This document shows, one piece after another, positions 35,981 to 46,190 of a stretch of 56,608 nucleotides of DNA; position 1 is the first letter of the stretch; every line of letters starts with the position of its first letter. This stretch comes from Motiliproteus sp. (GTDB lineage: Bacteria; Pseudomonadota; Gammaproteobacteria; Pseudomonadales; Balneatricaceae). Below the pieces are notes generated by a model, which saw only the letters and a list, made by a program, of their open reading frames with translations, was not told where the DNA came from and made no database searches. Where the stretch lies: assembly GCA_026196225.1 (NCBI GenBank), contig JAPHRD010000029.1:1-56608 (forward strand), written 5' to 3'. Made by a program: the position numbers and the translations under genes.

Positions 35981-37870
35981 ATCCAACCGCTTTTGGAAGT
36001 GAAGCATCTTGAGGTGGACTTTATACTCCACGGTTCGCCAGTTGCCGCCGTTAAGAACATTTCTTTCGCCTTGATGCCCGGCAAAACGTTGGCCATTGTC
36101 GGCGAATCAGGCTCCGGTAAATCCGTCACTTCCCAAGCCATTCTGGGTATCCTCCCCGACTCAGCAAGAATCTCTTCTGGTGAGATTTTGTTCCGCGATG
36201 GGCCCGACAGCACCGCTGTCGATATCGCTGGGTTAAACCCCAAAAGCAAGCAGATGCAATCCATTCGGGGTGACAAGATCTCCATCATTTTCCAGGAACC
36301 GATGGTTTCCCTTTCACCCATTCACAGCATCGGTGATCAGATCAGTGAAGCGATGCTTCTGCACCGAGACGTCGATCGTAAAGCTGCAGACTTGGCAACC
36401 ATCGATATGTTACGTCTGGTGGGCTTTCCCATCCCAGAAAAAGCGATCCGGCAGTATCCTTTTGAGCTCTCGGGAGGACTCAGACAGCGGGCCATGATCG
36501 CCATGGCACTGATCTGTCATCCCTCGTTACTAATCGCCGACGAACCTACCACCGCTTTGGACGTCACCGTCCAGGCGCAAATTCTAGAACTGATCAAAAA
36601 CCTCCAGACCGAATTGGGCATGGCGGTATTGCTGATCACCCATGATCTGGGTGTAGTTGCGAATATGGCAGATGATGTGGTGGTGATGTACCACGGCGAG
36701 GTTATGGAGCGCGGACCAGCCCAGGCTATTTTTGACAGGCCTCAACACCCCTACTTGAAGGCGTTGTTTTCGGCGGTCCCCCATTTTGATATGCACGAAG
36801 GGGAACGCCTGAGCGGCATTCGAGATATCGACCACGATATCGACCACTTCCATCATCATAATGTGCCATGGACCGACGAGCAGAAATTGGCAGGGCCGCA
36901 CCTCAGTATCTGCGAACTCAGCAAGCAATTTGAGAACAGGGATAATCGCTGGTTTGGTAAATCTCAATCGGAACAGTTCACAGCCGTCGACAGTTTCAAT
37001 CTTGATATCGAATGCGGCGAATGCTTTGGCCTGGTGGGAGAAAGCGGCTGCGGAAAAACCACCTTATCTAAAATGTTGATGCGAGCGGTCACCCCCGACA
37101 GCGGAAAAATCCTCTACAACGATCGTGGCACCATGATCGATCTGCTCAAGCTAAATGATGAGTCATTGCGAGCATTCCGACCCAAGATGCAGATCGTTTT
37201 TCAGGATCCCTACAGTGCCCTTAATCCGAGAATGACCATCCTGAATACCTTAAGAGAACCGATGGCGGTTCATCGGTTTGGCAATAAGCAGCAGCAACTA
37301 GATCGGGCCCGCGAACTGATGGCCCTGGTTGGGCTGGACAGCCGTTTCCTCAACCGGTATCCCCACAGTTTTTCCGGCGGCCAACGTCAGCGTATAAGTA
37401 TCGCCCGGGCCTTGGCTCTCAACCCGCAGTTTTTGATTTTCGATGAACCGGTATCCGCACTTGATGTCTCCGTTCAAGCTCAAATTCTAAATCTGATGAA
37501 AGATTTGCAACAGGAGCTTGGCCTGACCTACCTGTTTATCTCCCATAATCTGGCGGTGGTGGACTATATCGCCCAGCGTATCGGCGTTATGTGCCGAGGC
37601 CAATTGGTGGAAGTTGCACCTCGTGAACAGCTTTTCCGTAACCCTCATCACCCCTACACCAAGGCGTTACTGGCAGCGGTGCCCTATCCGGACCTGAATC
37701 GACCGCTAAACTTTGACCTGTTGCGAGAAGGTCGCCACAACATACCTGAATTGTGGCCAAAGCCATTCCAGTTGCATCAGGGTGGAACTTCGCAATTGCT
37801 GGAAGTTCAGCCCGAACATTTTGTACGTCATGCCATCAGGGCAGAGGATCACGTCGAGGCGCTGTTATGA
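35981..37870 (+). CDS. Peptide-type ABC transporter ATPase with two fused nucleotide-binding domains
   Basis: About 629 residues. Two ABC domains in one chain, as in YejF or fused DppD-DppF: Walker A GESGSGKS and GESGCGKT; signatures [12 protein letters not shown] and [12 protein letters not shown]; Walker [13 protein letters not shown] and [12 protein letters not shown]. Each domain ends with an oligopeptide-transporter (oligo_HPY) tail. The start is odd: AGGAG at 35969-35973 points, with 7-base spacing, at ATC (35981), where relatives have Met before QPLLE. Alternatives are TTG at 35993, GTG at 35999 or TTG at 35960, which lies upstream of that box. Overlaps the binding-protein gene by 4 bases. 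Confidence 0.9.
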   Translation: MQPLLEVKHLEVDFILHGSPVAAVKNISFALMPGKTLAIVGESGSGKSVTSQAILGILPDSARISSGEILFRDGPDSTAVDIAGLNPKSKQMQSIRGDKISIIFQEPMVSLSPIHSIGDQISEAMLLHRDVDRKAADLATIDMLRLVGFPIPEKAIRQYPFELSGGLRQRAMIAMALICHPSLLIADEPTTALDVTVQAQILELIKNLQTELGMAVLLITHDLGVVANMADDVVVMYHGEVMERGPAQAIFDRPQHPYLKALFSAVPHFDMHEGERLSGIRDIDHDIDHFHHHNVPWTDEQKLAGPHLSICELSKQFENRDNRWFGKSQSEQFTAVDSFNLDIECGECFGLVGESGCGKTTLSKMLMRAVTPDSGKILYNDRGTMIDLLKLNDESLRAFRPKMQIVFQDPYSALNPRMTILNTLREPMAVHRFGNKQQQLDRARELMALVGLDSRFLNRYPHSFSGGQRQRISIARALALNPQFLIFDEPVSALDVSVQAQILNLMKDLQQELGLTYLFISHNLAVVDYIAQRIGVMCRGQLVEVAPREQLFRNPHHPYTKALLAAVPYPDLNRPLNFDLLREGRHNIPELWPKPFQLHQGGTSQLLEVQPEHFVRHAIRAEDHVEALL

Positions 37871-39789
37871 ACGGGCTTCGATTACTGTTCATAGCTGGCC
37901 TATTCAGCCTCAGTGGCCTATCTGCAGCTAATACGGCACCCTCACCTATCGAGCCCCCGTATCTGGCCCAACAGGTTGCCCAGGGTGATCTGCTCGCCGT
38001 TAACCAGCGTATGCCTGCCCTGCCCTACGTTGACCAAGGACAAACCAAGGACCAACCTATCAGCGGCGGCACCCTGCAGTTGTTGATGGGTAAAAGTAAG
38101 GATACCCGCCATATGGTGGTTTATGGTTACGCCCGGCTGGTAGGTTTCAATCAAGCACTTAAATTGGAAGCCGATTTGCTGGAATCCTATGAAGTTAAAG
38201 AGGGCCGCATCTTCACACTCAAACTTCGACAGGGGCACCGCTGGTCAGATGGACATCTCTTTAGTAGCGAAGACTTTCGTTATTACTGGCAGAACGTGGC
38301 CAATAACCAAGAACTTGCTTCCTTCGGCCCGCCCAAAGTGATGAAGGTGGATGGTCAGTTTCCTGAGTTTGAAGTGTTAGGTCCGCTCAGGGTTCGCTAC
38401 ACCTGGGCCAAACCCAATCCCGATTTTTTGCTGGCGCTGGCAGGGCCCCGCCCGCTCTACATCTATCGCCCCGCCCACTACCTGAAACAATTTCATAAAG
38501 ACTTCGCTAATCCGAACGAGCTGCAACAGCGGATCGACCAAGCTAAGATCAAGCGTAAAAGCTGGTACGCCCTGCATCAAAGCAAAGACCACCCGTACAA
38601 ATTTAATAATCCGGATCTGCCCACCTTGCAGCCCTGGATGATCACTACCTATCCGCCCTCCGAGCGCTTCGTCTTTAAACGTAACCCCTACTACCACCGC
38701 ATGGACCTGTTGGGTAATCAACTGCCCTATATCGATGAAGTGGTCATGACCATCTCCAGTTCCAAATTAGTACCGGCCAAAACCGGTGCTGGCGAATCAG
38801 ATCTGCAGGGGCGTTATTTACGCCTGGATAACTACACTTTTCTTAAGGAGGGAGAGCCCCGCAACAACTACAGCGTGCGCTTGTGGCGCACCTCCCGTGG
38901 AGCCCGTGTGGCGCTTTATCCCAATCTCAATGCCAATGATCCCGTCTGGCGTAAACTGTTCCAGACCGCTGACTTCAGACGAGCGCTGTCACTTTCGATC
39001 AATCGACACGAGATCAACCAGGTAATCTATTTCGGCTTGGCGTTGGCCGGTGCCGATACTCTGATTCCCGAATCACCCCTGTACCGCCCGGAATACCGCC
39101 AAAAGTGGGCACAGTTCGATATCGATAAAGCCAACAAATTATTAGACCAATTGGGACTGAAACAACGGGATAGCCTCGGCGTTCGCCTGCTACCGGATGG
39201 CAGGCCCATGGAGATCATTGTCCAGACCGCCGGTGAAAGTACCGAAGAAACTGACGTTTTGGAGCTGATTCATGATAGCTGGATGCAGGCGGGTATCAAA
39301 CTGCACAGCAAGCCCTCAGAACGGGAGGTTTTTCGCAACCGGGTATTCTCGGGAGAGGCCTTGATGTCGATCTGGACCGGTCTACCCAATGGCATCGCTT
39401 CTGCCGATATGAACCCAGCCCAGCTAGCACCCACCAGCCAGCAACAGTTGCAATGGCCCAAGTGGGGCAAACACTATGAGACCGGCCAGGAAGAGCCTCC
39501 CGAATTACCCGCTGTTAAACGCTTGCTGGAGCTAAATCAGCAATGGCAGCACGCCACCAATATGGAGCAACGGCACCAAGCCTGGCGTGAGATGCTGGAG
39601 ATTCGAGCCGATCAGGTCTTTACTCTCGGAACCGTGGCAAAAGTACTGCAACCCATTGTGGTCAACAAAAATCTGATGAATATCCCCGAACAAGGACTAT
39701 GGAACTGGCAGCCCAACGCTTACTTCGGCGTTTACCGACCGGACCGGTTTTGGCTGCGCTCTGAAGGGAAGCCTGGGGGGGATCACTGA
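37867..39789 (+). CDS. Peptide-type ABC transporter substrate-binding protein (SBP_bac_5)
   Basis: 640 residues from the ATG at 37867 (ATGA overlap with the ATPase gene). Signal peptide [22 protein letters not shown]. Family 5 features: YGYARLVGFN..., LADG-like KLRQGHRWSDGHLFSSEDF, FKRNPYYHRMDLLGNQLPYID, ADFRRALSLSINRHEIN. It captures peptides or related solutes in the periplasm; specificity unknown. Long members of this kind also carry cell-wall peptides or oligosaccharides. Confidence 0.92.
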   Translation: MNGLRLLFIAGLFSLSGLSAANTAPSPIEPPYLAQQVAQGDLLAVNQRMPALPYVDQGQTKDQPISGGTLQLLMGKSKDTRHMVVYGYARLVGFNQALKLEADLLESYEVKEGRIFTLKLRQGHRWSDGHLFSSEDFRYYWQNVANNQELASFGPPKVMKVDGQFPEFEVLGPLRVRYTWAKPNPDFLLALAGPRPLYIYRPAHYLKQFHKDFANPNELQQRIDQAKIKRKSWYALHQSKDHPYKFNNPDLPTLQPWMITTYPPSERFVFKRNPYYHRMDLLGNQLPYIDEVVMTISSSKLVPAKTGAGESDLQGRYLRLDNYTFLKEGEPRNNYSVRLWRTSRGARVALYPNLNANDPVWRKLFQTADFRRALSLSINRHEINQVIYFGLALAGADTLIPESPLYRPEYRQKWAQFDIDKANKLLDQLGLKQRDSLGVRLLPDGRPMEIIVQTAGESTEETDVLELIHDSWMQAGIKLHSKPSEREVFRNRVFSGEALMSIWTGLPNGIASADMNPAQLAPTSQQQLQWPKWGKHYETGQEEPPELPAVKRLLELNQQWQHATNMEQRHQAWREMLEIRADQVFTLGTVAKVLQPIVVNKNLMNIPEQGLWNWQPNAYFGVYRPDRFWLRSEGKPGGDH

Positions 39790-40787
39790 TGGGCCACTAT
39801 ATCCTCCGCCGTTTCCTGATGATGATCCCTACCCTGATCATTATCAGTTTTATTATCTTTGTGATAATCCAGCTTCCTCCCGGGGACTATCTAGAAAGCT
39901 ATATCGCCGAACTGGAGAGCCAGGGTGAGTCGGTGGATCCGCAATTTATCGCCAATCTGCGCCACCAGTACGGCTTGGATGAACCCTTCCTGATGCAGTA
40001 CGTAACCTGGGCATCGGGTATGGTCGTGGGGGATTTCGGTTACTCCTTTGAATACGGCCTGCCAGTCACCGACGTTGTGGGTGACCGACTATTCCTAACC
40101 GTTTTGGTGTCCATGTTCACCATTATCTTCACCTGGATCATCGCCTTCCCCATCGGCATGTATTCCGCCACCCATCAATATAGCTGGGGAGATTACGGAC
40201 TGACGCTGCTGGGCTTTCTCGGCCTTGCTACCCCCAACTTTTTGCTGGCATTGGTGATGCTGTATTTGGCCAACGTCACCTTTGGCACCTCCATCGGTGG
40301 CCTGATGGCGCCGGAATATATCGACGCCCCCTGGAGTTGGGACAAACTGATGTCAGTGTTGGAACACCTGTGGATTCCGGTGGTGGTGATCGGCACCTCC
40401 GGAACGGCAGCGATGATCCGTCGCTTACGAGCAAACCTGCTGGATGAGCTGCACAAGCCTTACGTGGTCACCGGGCGCGCCAAGGGCGTACCACCATTTA
40501 AGCTATTGGTGAAATATCCGCTGCGTGTATCTCTAAACTTCTTTATTTCCGATGTCGGCAATCTGTTACCCAGTATTATTTCCGGCGCCGAGATCGTCGC
40601 TGTCGTCCTGTCACTGCCAACAACCGGCCCTATACTGATCAGCGCCCTTCAGAGCCAGGATATGTACCTTGCCGGTTCCTTCCTGATGTTTCTGGCGGTG
40701 CTTACAGTAATTGGTGTGCTTATTTCTGACCTGGCCCTGGCGCTACTGGATCCTCGCATTCGCCTGCAGGGAGGGTCCAGCCGATGA
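39789..40787 (+). CDS. Peptide-type ABC transporter permease (DppB/YejB-like)
   Basis: 332 residues; its ATG shares a base with the previous stop (TGATG). Six helices; DppB-type N-terminus (ILRRFLMMIPTLIIISFIIF) and the EAA-like loop VVTGRAKGVPPFKLLVKYPLR near residue 225 that contacts the ATPase. Forms the channel with the next gene. Confidence 0.94.
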   Translation: MGHYILRRFLMMIPTLIIISFIIFVIIQLPPGDYLESYIAELESQGESVDPQFIANLRHQYGLDEPFLMQYVTWASGMVVGDFGYSFEYGLPVTDVVGDRLFLTVLVSMFTIIFTWIIAFPIGMYSATHQYSWGDYGLTLLGFLGLATPNFLLALVMLYLANVTFGTSIGGLMAPEYIDAPWSWDKLMSVLEHLWIPVVVIGTSGTAAMIRRLRANLLDELHKPYVVTGRAKGVPPFKLLVKYPLRVSLNFFISDVGNLLPSIISGAEIVAVVLSLPTTGPILISALQSQDMYLAGSFLMFLAVLTVIGVLISDLALALLDPRIRLQGGSSR

Positions 40788-41962
40788 CTGATGTCCATCA
40801 CAACCATGCCGATAACAGTGGTCATTTTGTCGCTGACCGCCCCTTCGATCCCTACAGCATCGAGACGCTGACGGAATCCCAGGAAAAGTACTACCTGGCA
40901 TCTCAGTGGAAACTGATGTGGTGGCGTTTTAAACGTCATCGCTTAGCGCTGTTCTGCGGAGTGTTGCTGGTGTTGATGTACGGTTCGATCTTGATCAGTG
41001 AATTTTTAGCACCCTACGCCCTGTCGACCCGCCACACCGATTATATCTACTCACCACCCCAACCTGTTCATCTGTTCCATGAAGGAGAGTTTGTTGGCCC
41101 CTTTGTTTACGGCTGGGAGTACCAGCTGAACATGGACAAGCTACTCCGCGAATACAGCGAAGATAGGTCTCAGATACACCCCCTGCAGTTTTTCTGTCAC
41201 GGCGATCCTTATCACTTCTGGGGAATATGGAAAACCGACCGACATCTGGTTTGCGCACCGGAAGGAGCCCAACTATTCCTATTCGGTACCGATCGCTTAG
41301 GGCGTGATATGTACTCACGCATTATCTATGGCGCCCGTATATCCCTAACCATCGGTCTGGTAGGAATTATTCTCAGCTTTATTCTGGGGATCTCGATTGG
41401 CGGACTGGCAGGCTATTACGGCGGCTGGATCGATACCAGCGTGCAGCGAATCACCGAGGTGATCCGCTCCTTCCCGGAACTACCGCTGTGGATGGCATTG
41501 TCCGCCATCCTACCAGTGACCTGGAGCCCGATCTGGGTGTTCTTCGGCATCACTCTGATCCTCGCCCTGCTGGACTGGACCGGATTGGCGAGAGCCGTGC
41601 GCTCGAAACTACTGGCTCTTCGGGAGGAAGATTACTGTACCGCCGCCCAGTTGATGGGGGCTAAACCCCAACGGATTATCGGTCGCCATTTGTTGCCGGG
41701 GTTTTTCAGTCATCTAGTAGCCTCAGCCACATTATCGATACCGGCGATGATTCTGGGCGAAACCGCGTTGAGCTTTCTGGGACTGGGTCTACGGCCCCCT
41801 ATCACCAGTTGGGGAGTCCTGTTGAACGAGGCGCAGAATATCAATGTGGTGGCGATCTACCCGTGGCTGATGCTGCCGGTTATGCCGGTGATCATCATTA
41901 TTCTGGCGTTTAACTTCTTCGGCGATGGTTTGCGAGATGCCGCCGATCCTTACAAAACCTAG
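40784..41962 (+). CDS. Peptide-type ABC transporter permease (DppC/YejE-like) with a periplasmic insertion
   Basis: 392 residues, overlapping the previous gene by 4 bases. OppC_N segment (WWRFKRHRLALFCGVLLVLMYGSIL), then a long periplasmic stretch (about residues 82-165) before the helix bundle, longer than in DppC, and the EAA loop DYCTAAQLMGAKPQRIIGRHLLPG. The enlarged loop contains two cysteines (FFCHGDPYHF; LVCAPEG) that could pair. Last gene of the F-A-B-E ordered operon; no clear terminator follows. Confidence 0.93.
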   Translation: MTDVHHNHADNSGHFVADRPFDPYSIETLTESQEKYYLASQWKLMWWRFKRHRLALFCGVLLVLMYGSILISEFLAPYALSTRHTDYIYSPPQPVHLFHEGEFVGPFVYGWEYQLNMDKLLREYSEDRSQIHPLQFFCHGDPYHFWGIWKTDRHLVCAPEGAQLFLFGTDRLGRDMYSRIIYGARISLTIGLVGIILSFILGISIGGLAGYYGGWIDTSVQRITEVIRSFPELPLWMALSAILPVTWSPIWVFFGITLILALLDWTGLARAVRSKLLALREEDYCTAAQLMGAKPQRIIGRHLLPGFFSHLVASATLSIPAMILGETALSFLGLGLRPPITSWGVLLNEAQNINVVAIYPWLMLPVMPVIIIILAFNFFGDGLRDAADPYKT

Positions 41963-42000
41963 CCAACCAAAAACACACAGAGTCCACCACAAATAATGAC

Positions 42001-44622
42001 TTAGTGAAGAAGCTGCTTAAATACTTCGGACTCTTGGCTGAGTTGTTCGTAGTCCCCCTGGGCAACCAATTTACCATTCTCCATCACTAGCAATTGGTCA
42101 AACTCGCGGGTTTGCTGGGCACGGTTAGTGATATACACCAGCCCCCGTTGGGCCATCTGTTGACGCAGATTAGCGATGATTTTTCGCTCTGATCCCGCAT
42201 CCAGAGCAGACAGAGCCTCGTTCAGAATCAGCCCGTCGGGCCGCTTGATAATGGCTCGAGCAATAGCCAACTTCTGACGCTGAATGGCTGACAACCGGGT
42301 TCCGGCAGTACCCACCTCGTAGTCGAGACCAGCCTCAATAATTCGCGGCTCCAGCCCCATATCGCAGATCACCCGCTGTAGCAGTTCGGTAATTTTCTCC
42401 TCTGCCCGTGCTTGGCCGAATACCAATCGGCCAAACAACAGATTATCGCGAATATTCAACTCGGCGCTGAAACGTTCGCCGTCGAAAAATTCCAGCTCTA
42501 TGCTCAGGGAGGACCGCTCGGATTCCAAGGCATGACGTGCTTTCAGTATCTGTTGTTGCATCACTTCATCCACCAAACCCAAGCGGTGACGAGCAGGCAC
42601 CAACTTAAAGGTCAGCGATAAAAAACGATGACACAGTTTCGCGTCTTCACGGGCCACTGGCTTACCCTTGGTCTGCTGAACCAGTGTCTGATAAACAGGA
42701 AGATCTTCGGCATGAATAAAGCTGAAACGTTCGAACAGATCACTGTCCTCTTCGATATCCGAAAACAGGTCGAGCATAATCTCCGCCAGTTCACGCCCCA
42801 TCTCCAAAAACGGCTGCAGCAGGCCCTGCCGATCAAGAAATTGCTGGAACTGATCGTCACCGGCTAAGCTTTCGTGATCGCTTCCGCTATTGGCTGAGGG
42901 GCTAAAGATAATATTTTCCAACACGGTCAGGTTGCTGTTGTACCTCTGCCAGTCAAATAGCTCCACCAAGCCTTGATACTCCGTCTGCTGCAGCGACTGG
43001 TGGATGTTCGCCCGTGCACTCAGTATCTCAGCCTCCAAACCATTTTTTTGCTCACCATCAATTGTGCCCAGCAGCCCCAGCTGGAAGAGATCATCGCTGA
43101 GATCTACAGCCGCTAAAACCTGATGGATATGCTGCTTGAAGGGATCGCCCGGTTGCAGGTCCAGCTCATCGTAGTCAATCCATTCGCCATCTGGGGTATC
43201 GGTGCTGTTGCCCGACTTTTCGGAATCAGTTATTTCAGTTGAGCGCTGAGCCTGGTCATCCTCAGAAAGCTGTTTGTGCCTCAACGAGTAGAACAGGTTG
43301 TCTCCGATTGTGCCGGAGAACAGATGAGCCTGGGGCCCCACATGGGCCAGATAGCGACCTGCCGACGCTTCCGGCAGATGCTTCATATCCATACCGGCTA
43401 GATTCAATTTTCCCTGACTGGGGAACAACAAGCGGGCCATCATCTGCCCCAGCTGTTCTTTACCGCTGCTGCCGATACCGACGATTGCAGTGTGCTGGTC
43501 GAGGCCAGCCTTGAAGCCAATCCGCTCTACCAAATTGACATTTTCCTGCTCGGAATAGCTGAGGTTGCTGCTTTCCCAGCCACCCTTATTCCGCTCCAAC
43601 GCAACCGGTGTGGCATCCTGCAGACCAGTTTCCAACATTCCATCTGGTTGGAACATCTCAATAATCTGTTCGTACTTGATACGAACATCCTCTTTGATCT
43701 GGTAAAACTTAAGCAACTCTTTCCAGGGGGAACTCAGATCCTTGTACGCGGCTAACACTGCTACCAGGGCACCCAGTGATAGTTCACCCTGGATGATGTA
43801 GTAGCCACCAAACAGATAGAAGAAAAATGGCGTCACCTGGGCCAGAAAGTTGTTCAGAAACTTAATGAAAAACTTACGTTTATAGATATCAAAACGGAGA
43901 CTATAAATACGTCCCAGTCGCTCACTAATCACCGCACGCTCAAATCGGGAGGTGTCGTGGCTATGAACCTCTTCGATGCCGGAAATACTGTCGCCAATCC
44001 TGTCTCCCAGTCGTCTAGCCGCCAACACCCGTTTTTTACCCAGCTGATTAACACTGCGCTGTAGCTTGGGAATAATGTAGAGCTGGAAGGGATAGAGTGC
44101 AGTGGCGACAATTCCCAACAGCACGTCCTGGTTAAAAATAAAGATTAGGTAGGTGAGCAGAATTCCGCCCTGATAAGCGGGTAACGCATAAGCCTCACCG
44201 ATAAAACCGCCAAGTGGCTCAGTTTCAGCGGTAATGATCGGTATCACTTCGCCCTGAGATACTTTCTTAAAATGGGGAATGGGAAAACGAAGCAAGCGGG
44301 TAAACAGATCGTAGCGCAGCCGGCGCAGCATTCTTTCGCCCACCACCCCACGATAGACGTTAAGCACATACTTTAAGCCACCGTTGATAATCACCAGCAA
44401 CAGAAAAAGCCCGCACAGCAGGAACAGGTAATCCAGTTGATCAACAGGATAACCAAAGATCTCCTTGGGACGATTAGCGCCACCGATAGCGTCGTTGATA
44501 ATCAGCTTAGGGACTTCAAGAGAAGCGTACAGAAACGGCAGAGAAAACAGCGTCAATGCCAGGATCAGGATCTGATCCTTAAGGGTGTAGCGCAGAATAT
44601 AACGAAAGATAGACGATTCCAT
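42001..44622 (-). CDS. ABC-exporter-like membrane protein with degenerate nucleotide-binding domain
   Basis: 873 residues. Residues 1-310 form a type-IV ABC exporter membrane domain (six helices). The ATPase domain follows but its motifs are altered: Walker A GIGSSGKE (382-389) has Glu for Ser/Thr; the signature is LSAIQ (777-781) instead of LSGGQ; Walker B LILNEALSALD has Asn801 for Asp; the H-loop His is Asn833 (ITNR). The Q-loop Q431 and Glu802 remain. Between Q-loop and signature there are about 345 residues against roughly 75-100 in normal exporters, partly acidic. It may bind but not hydrolyse ATP. Divergent from the first glycosyltransferase. Confidence 0.85.
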   Translation of the reverse strand: MESSIFRYILRYTLKDQILILALTLFSLPFLYASLEVPKLIINDAIGGANRPKEIFGYPVDQLDYLFLLCGLFLLLVIINGGLKYVLNVYRGVVGERMLRRLRYDLFTRLLRFPIPHFKKVSQGEVIPIITAETEPLGGFIGEAYALPAYQGGILLTYLIFIFNQDVLLGIVATALYPFQLYIIPKLQRSVNQLGKKRVLAARRLGDRIGDSISGIEEVHSHDTSRFERAVISERLGRIYSLRFDIYKRKFFIKFLNNFLAQVTPFFFYLFGGYYIIQGELSLGALVAVLAAYKDLSSPWKELLKFYQIKEDVRIKYEQIIEMFQPDGMLETGLQDATPVALERNKGGWESSNLSYSEQENVNLVERIGFKAGLDQHTAIVGIGSSGKEQLGQMMARLLFPSQGKLNLAGMDMKHLPEASAGRYLAHVGPQAHLFSGTIGDNLFYSLRHKQLSEDDQAQRSTEITDSEKSGNSTDTPDGEWIDYDELDLQPGDPFKQHIHQVLAAVDLSDDLFQLGLLGTIDGEQKNGLEAEILSARANIHQSLQQTEYQGLVELFDWQRYNSNLTVLENIIFSPSANSGSDHESLAGDDQFQQFLDRQGLLQPFLEMGRELAEIMLDLFSDIEEDSDLFERFSFIHAEDLPVYQTLVQQTKGKPVAREDAKLCHRFLSLTFKLVPARHRLGLVDEVMQQQILKARHALESERSSLSIELEFFDGERFSAELNIRDNLLFGRLVFGQARAEEKITELLQRVICDMGLEPRIIEAGLDYEVGTAGTRLSAIQRQKLAIARAIIKRPDGLILNEALSALDAGSERKIIANLRQQMAQRGLVYITNRAQQTREFDQLLVMENGKLVAQGDYEQLSQESEVFKQLLH

Positions 44623-44923
44623 TAATCCCTATTACCCCTCCTGATCCCTTGAAGAATTGCGTGCATACCGGAACTACCACAGTTTAATTCAATCATATTA
44701 AGCTGATTGACCGGTTGGACATTTGTTACACGGGGTCCTACTAAGCTTCAAGCATAGACCACCGAGCGCTGATTGTACTGCATTTTCCAGCCCCTCCACA
44801 GTGAATCGCGAGTGCAGGCTTATCTTTATGGGTTGTGATATATTCGCTTTTTTATCAATTAGCTAAGACCACTTCGCTGGCAGCTGCAATCGCCTATCTT
44901 TCAACCAGGCAGCAGTTCCAGCT
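44623..44923. other. Divergent intergenic region, ABC-like gene to glycosyltransferase
   Basis: A gap of 301 bases with no gene seen. TGATATATT at 44836-44844 is a perfect extended -10 on the plus strand, placing a start near 44851, about 70 bases before the glycosyltransferase. No clear -35. Confidence 0.45.
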
Positions 44924-46183
44924 ATGGAGCATTTCTTGTCACGTTCGATCGCACTGGTTCTGAAAGGATACCCAAGACTGTCAGAAACCTTTATCGCCCA
45001 GGAAATCAGACAACTGGAGCGCAGGGGACTCGATATCACCTTGGTCTCCCTTCGACACCCAACCGACAGCCACGTTCACCCGATCCACCGAGAAATAGAA
45101 GCACCGGTGGTCTACCTGCCAGAATACCTGCATCAGGAACCGTTGCGGGTACTCAAAGGAATAATACGTTCCCTAGGGCAACCTGGATTCGGTCGAGCCT
45201 TCAAAGTTTGGTTTAAGGACTTGAAGCGGGACTTTAACCGCAACCGCATTCGTCGCTTTGGACAAGCGATGGTCTTGGCGACAGAGCTACCGGAAACGAT
45301 TCCCCATCTCTACGCTCACTTTATCCATACCCCCGGCTCAGTCACCCGCTACGCTGCTCTGATTAAACAGATCAGCTGGTCTGCCTCTGCCCATGCCAAG
45401 GATATCTGGACCATCCCACAATGGGAGATCGCTGAGAAACTTCAAGATCTGGATTGGTTGGTAACCTGCACCGCGGCCAATACCGACTATCTGAAAAGCT
45501 TGGCCATTGATCCAGACAAGGTGGAGCTGGTCTACCACGGCCTGGATTTCGACCGATTTGATGATAGTTGCAATAACGATGAGCAAACGGACAGCAGCGG
45601 GGATAATTCCGAAAATCCGGTTGAACTAATTTCTGTGGGTCGGGCTGTGGCCAAAAAAGGCTACGATCACCTCCTCAACGCCTTGTCACGACTGCCACAG
45701 GATATGCACTGGCGTTTCACCCACATCGGCGGTGGAGAGCTATTGCCTAAGTTGAAAGAGCAAGCCCAGCAGTTGGGAATTGAAGATCGAATCCATTGGC
45801 TTGGCGCGCTTCCTCAGGAGCAAGTCATCAGTCACTATCGCAACACGGACCTGTTTGTTCTGGCCAGTAAGATTATCGGTGATGGTGACCGTGACGGTCT
45901 TCCCAACGTACTGATGGAGGCTCAAAGCCAAAAACTTTGCTGTCTGTCGACTCGTATCTCAGGTATTCCAGAATTAATTGTCGATCAGCAAACCGGCTGG
46001 CTGGTGGACGAAAAAAATGAGCAACAGTTGCAACAGGCACTGGAGAAGCTCATCAGCGATCCACAACTGCGCTCACGACTGGCAGAAGCGGGCTTCCAAC
46101 GAGTACGGGATCAATTCTCCGTTTCCAGGGGCATTGATATACTGATGGACAAGTTCCAACAACAGTCGCCCGACGATCGGTGA
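44924..46183 (+). CDS. Glycosyltransferase family 4, capsule/colanic-acid type
   Basis: 419 residues, GT-B fold. N-terminal lobe starts IALVLKGYPRLSETFIAQEIRQLE, typical of colanic-acid-type GT4; the donor lobe begins at VELISVGRAVAKKGYDHLL (near residue 227) and holds the E-x7-E-like DGLPNVLMEAQ. A short acidic, Asn/Ser-rich linker (residues about 209-225) separates the lobes. It would transfer a sugar from a nucleotide donor to a growing surface glycan. First of three tightly packed plus-strand genes. Confidence 0.9.
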   Translation: MEHFLSRSIALVLKGYPRLSETFIAQEIRQLERRGLDITLVSLRHPTDSHVHPIHREIEAPVVYLPEYLHQEPLRVLKGIIRSLGQPGFGRAFKVWFKDLKRDFNRNRIRRFGQAMVLATELPETIPHLYAHFIHTPGSVTRYAALIKQISWSASAHAKDIWTIPQWEIAEKLQDLDWLVTCTAANTDYLKSLAIDPDKVELVYHGLDFDRFDDSCNNDEQTDSSGDNSENPVELISVGRAVAKKGYDHLLNALSRLPQDMHWRFTHIGGGELLPKLKEQAQQLGIEDRIHWLGALPQEQVISHYRNTDLFVLASKIIGDGDRDGLPNVLMEAQSQKLCCLSTRISGIPELIVDQQTGWLVDEKNEQQLQQALEKLISDPQLRSRLAEAGFQRVRDQFSVSRGIDILMDKFQQQSPDDR

Positions 46184-46190
46184 ATTAACA

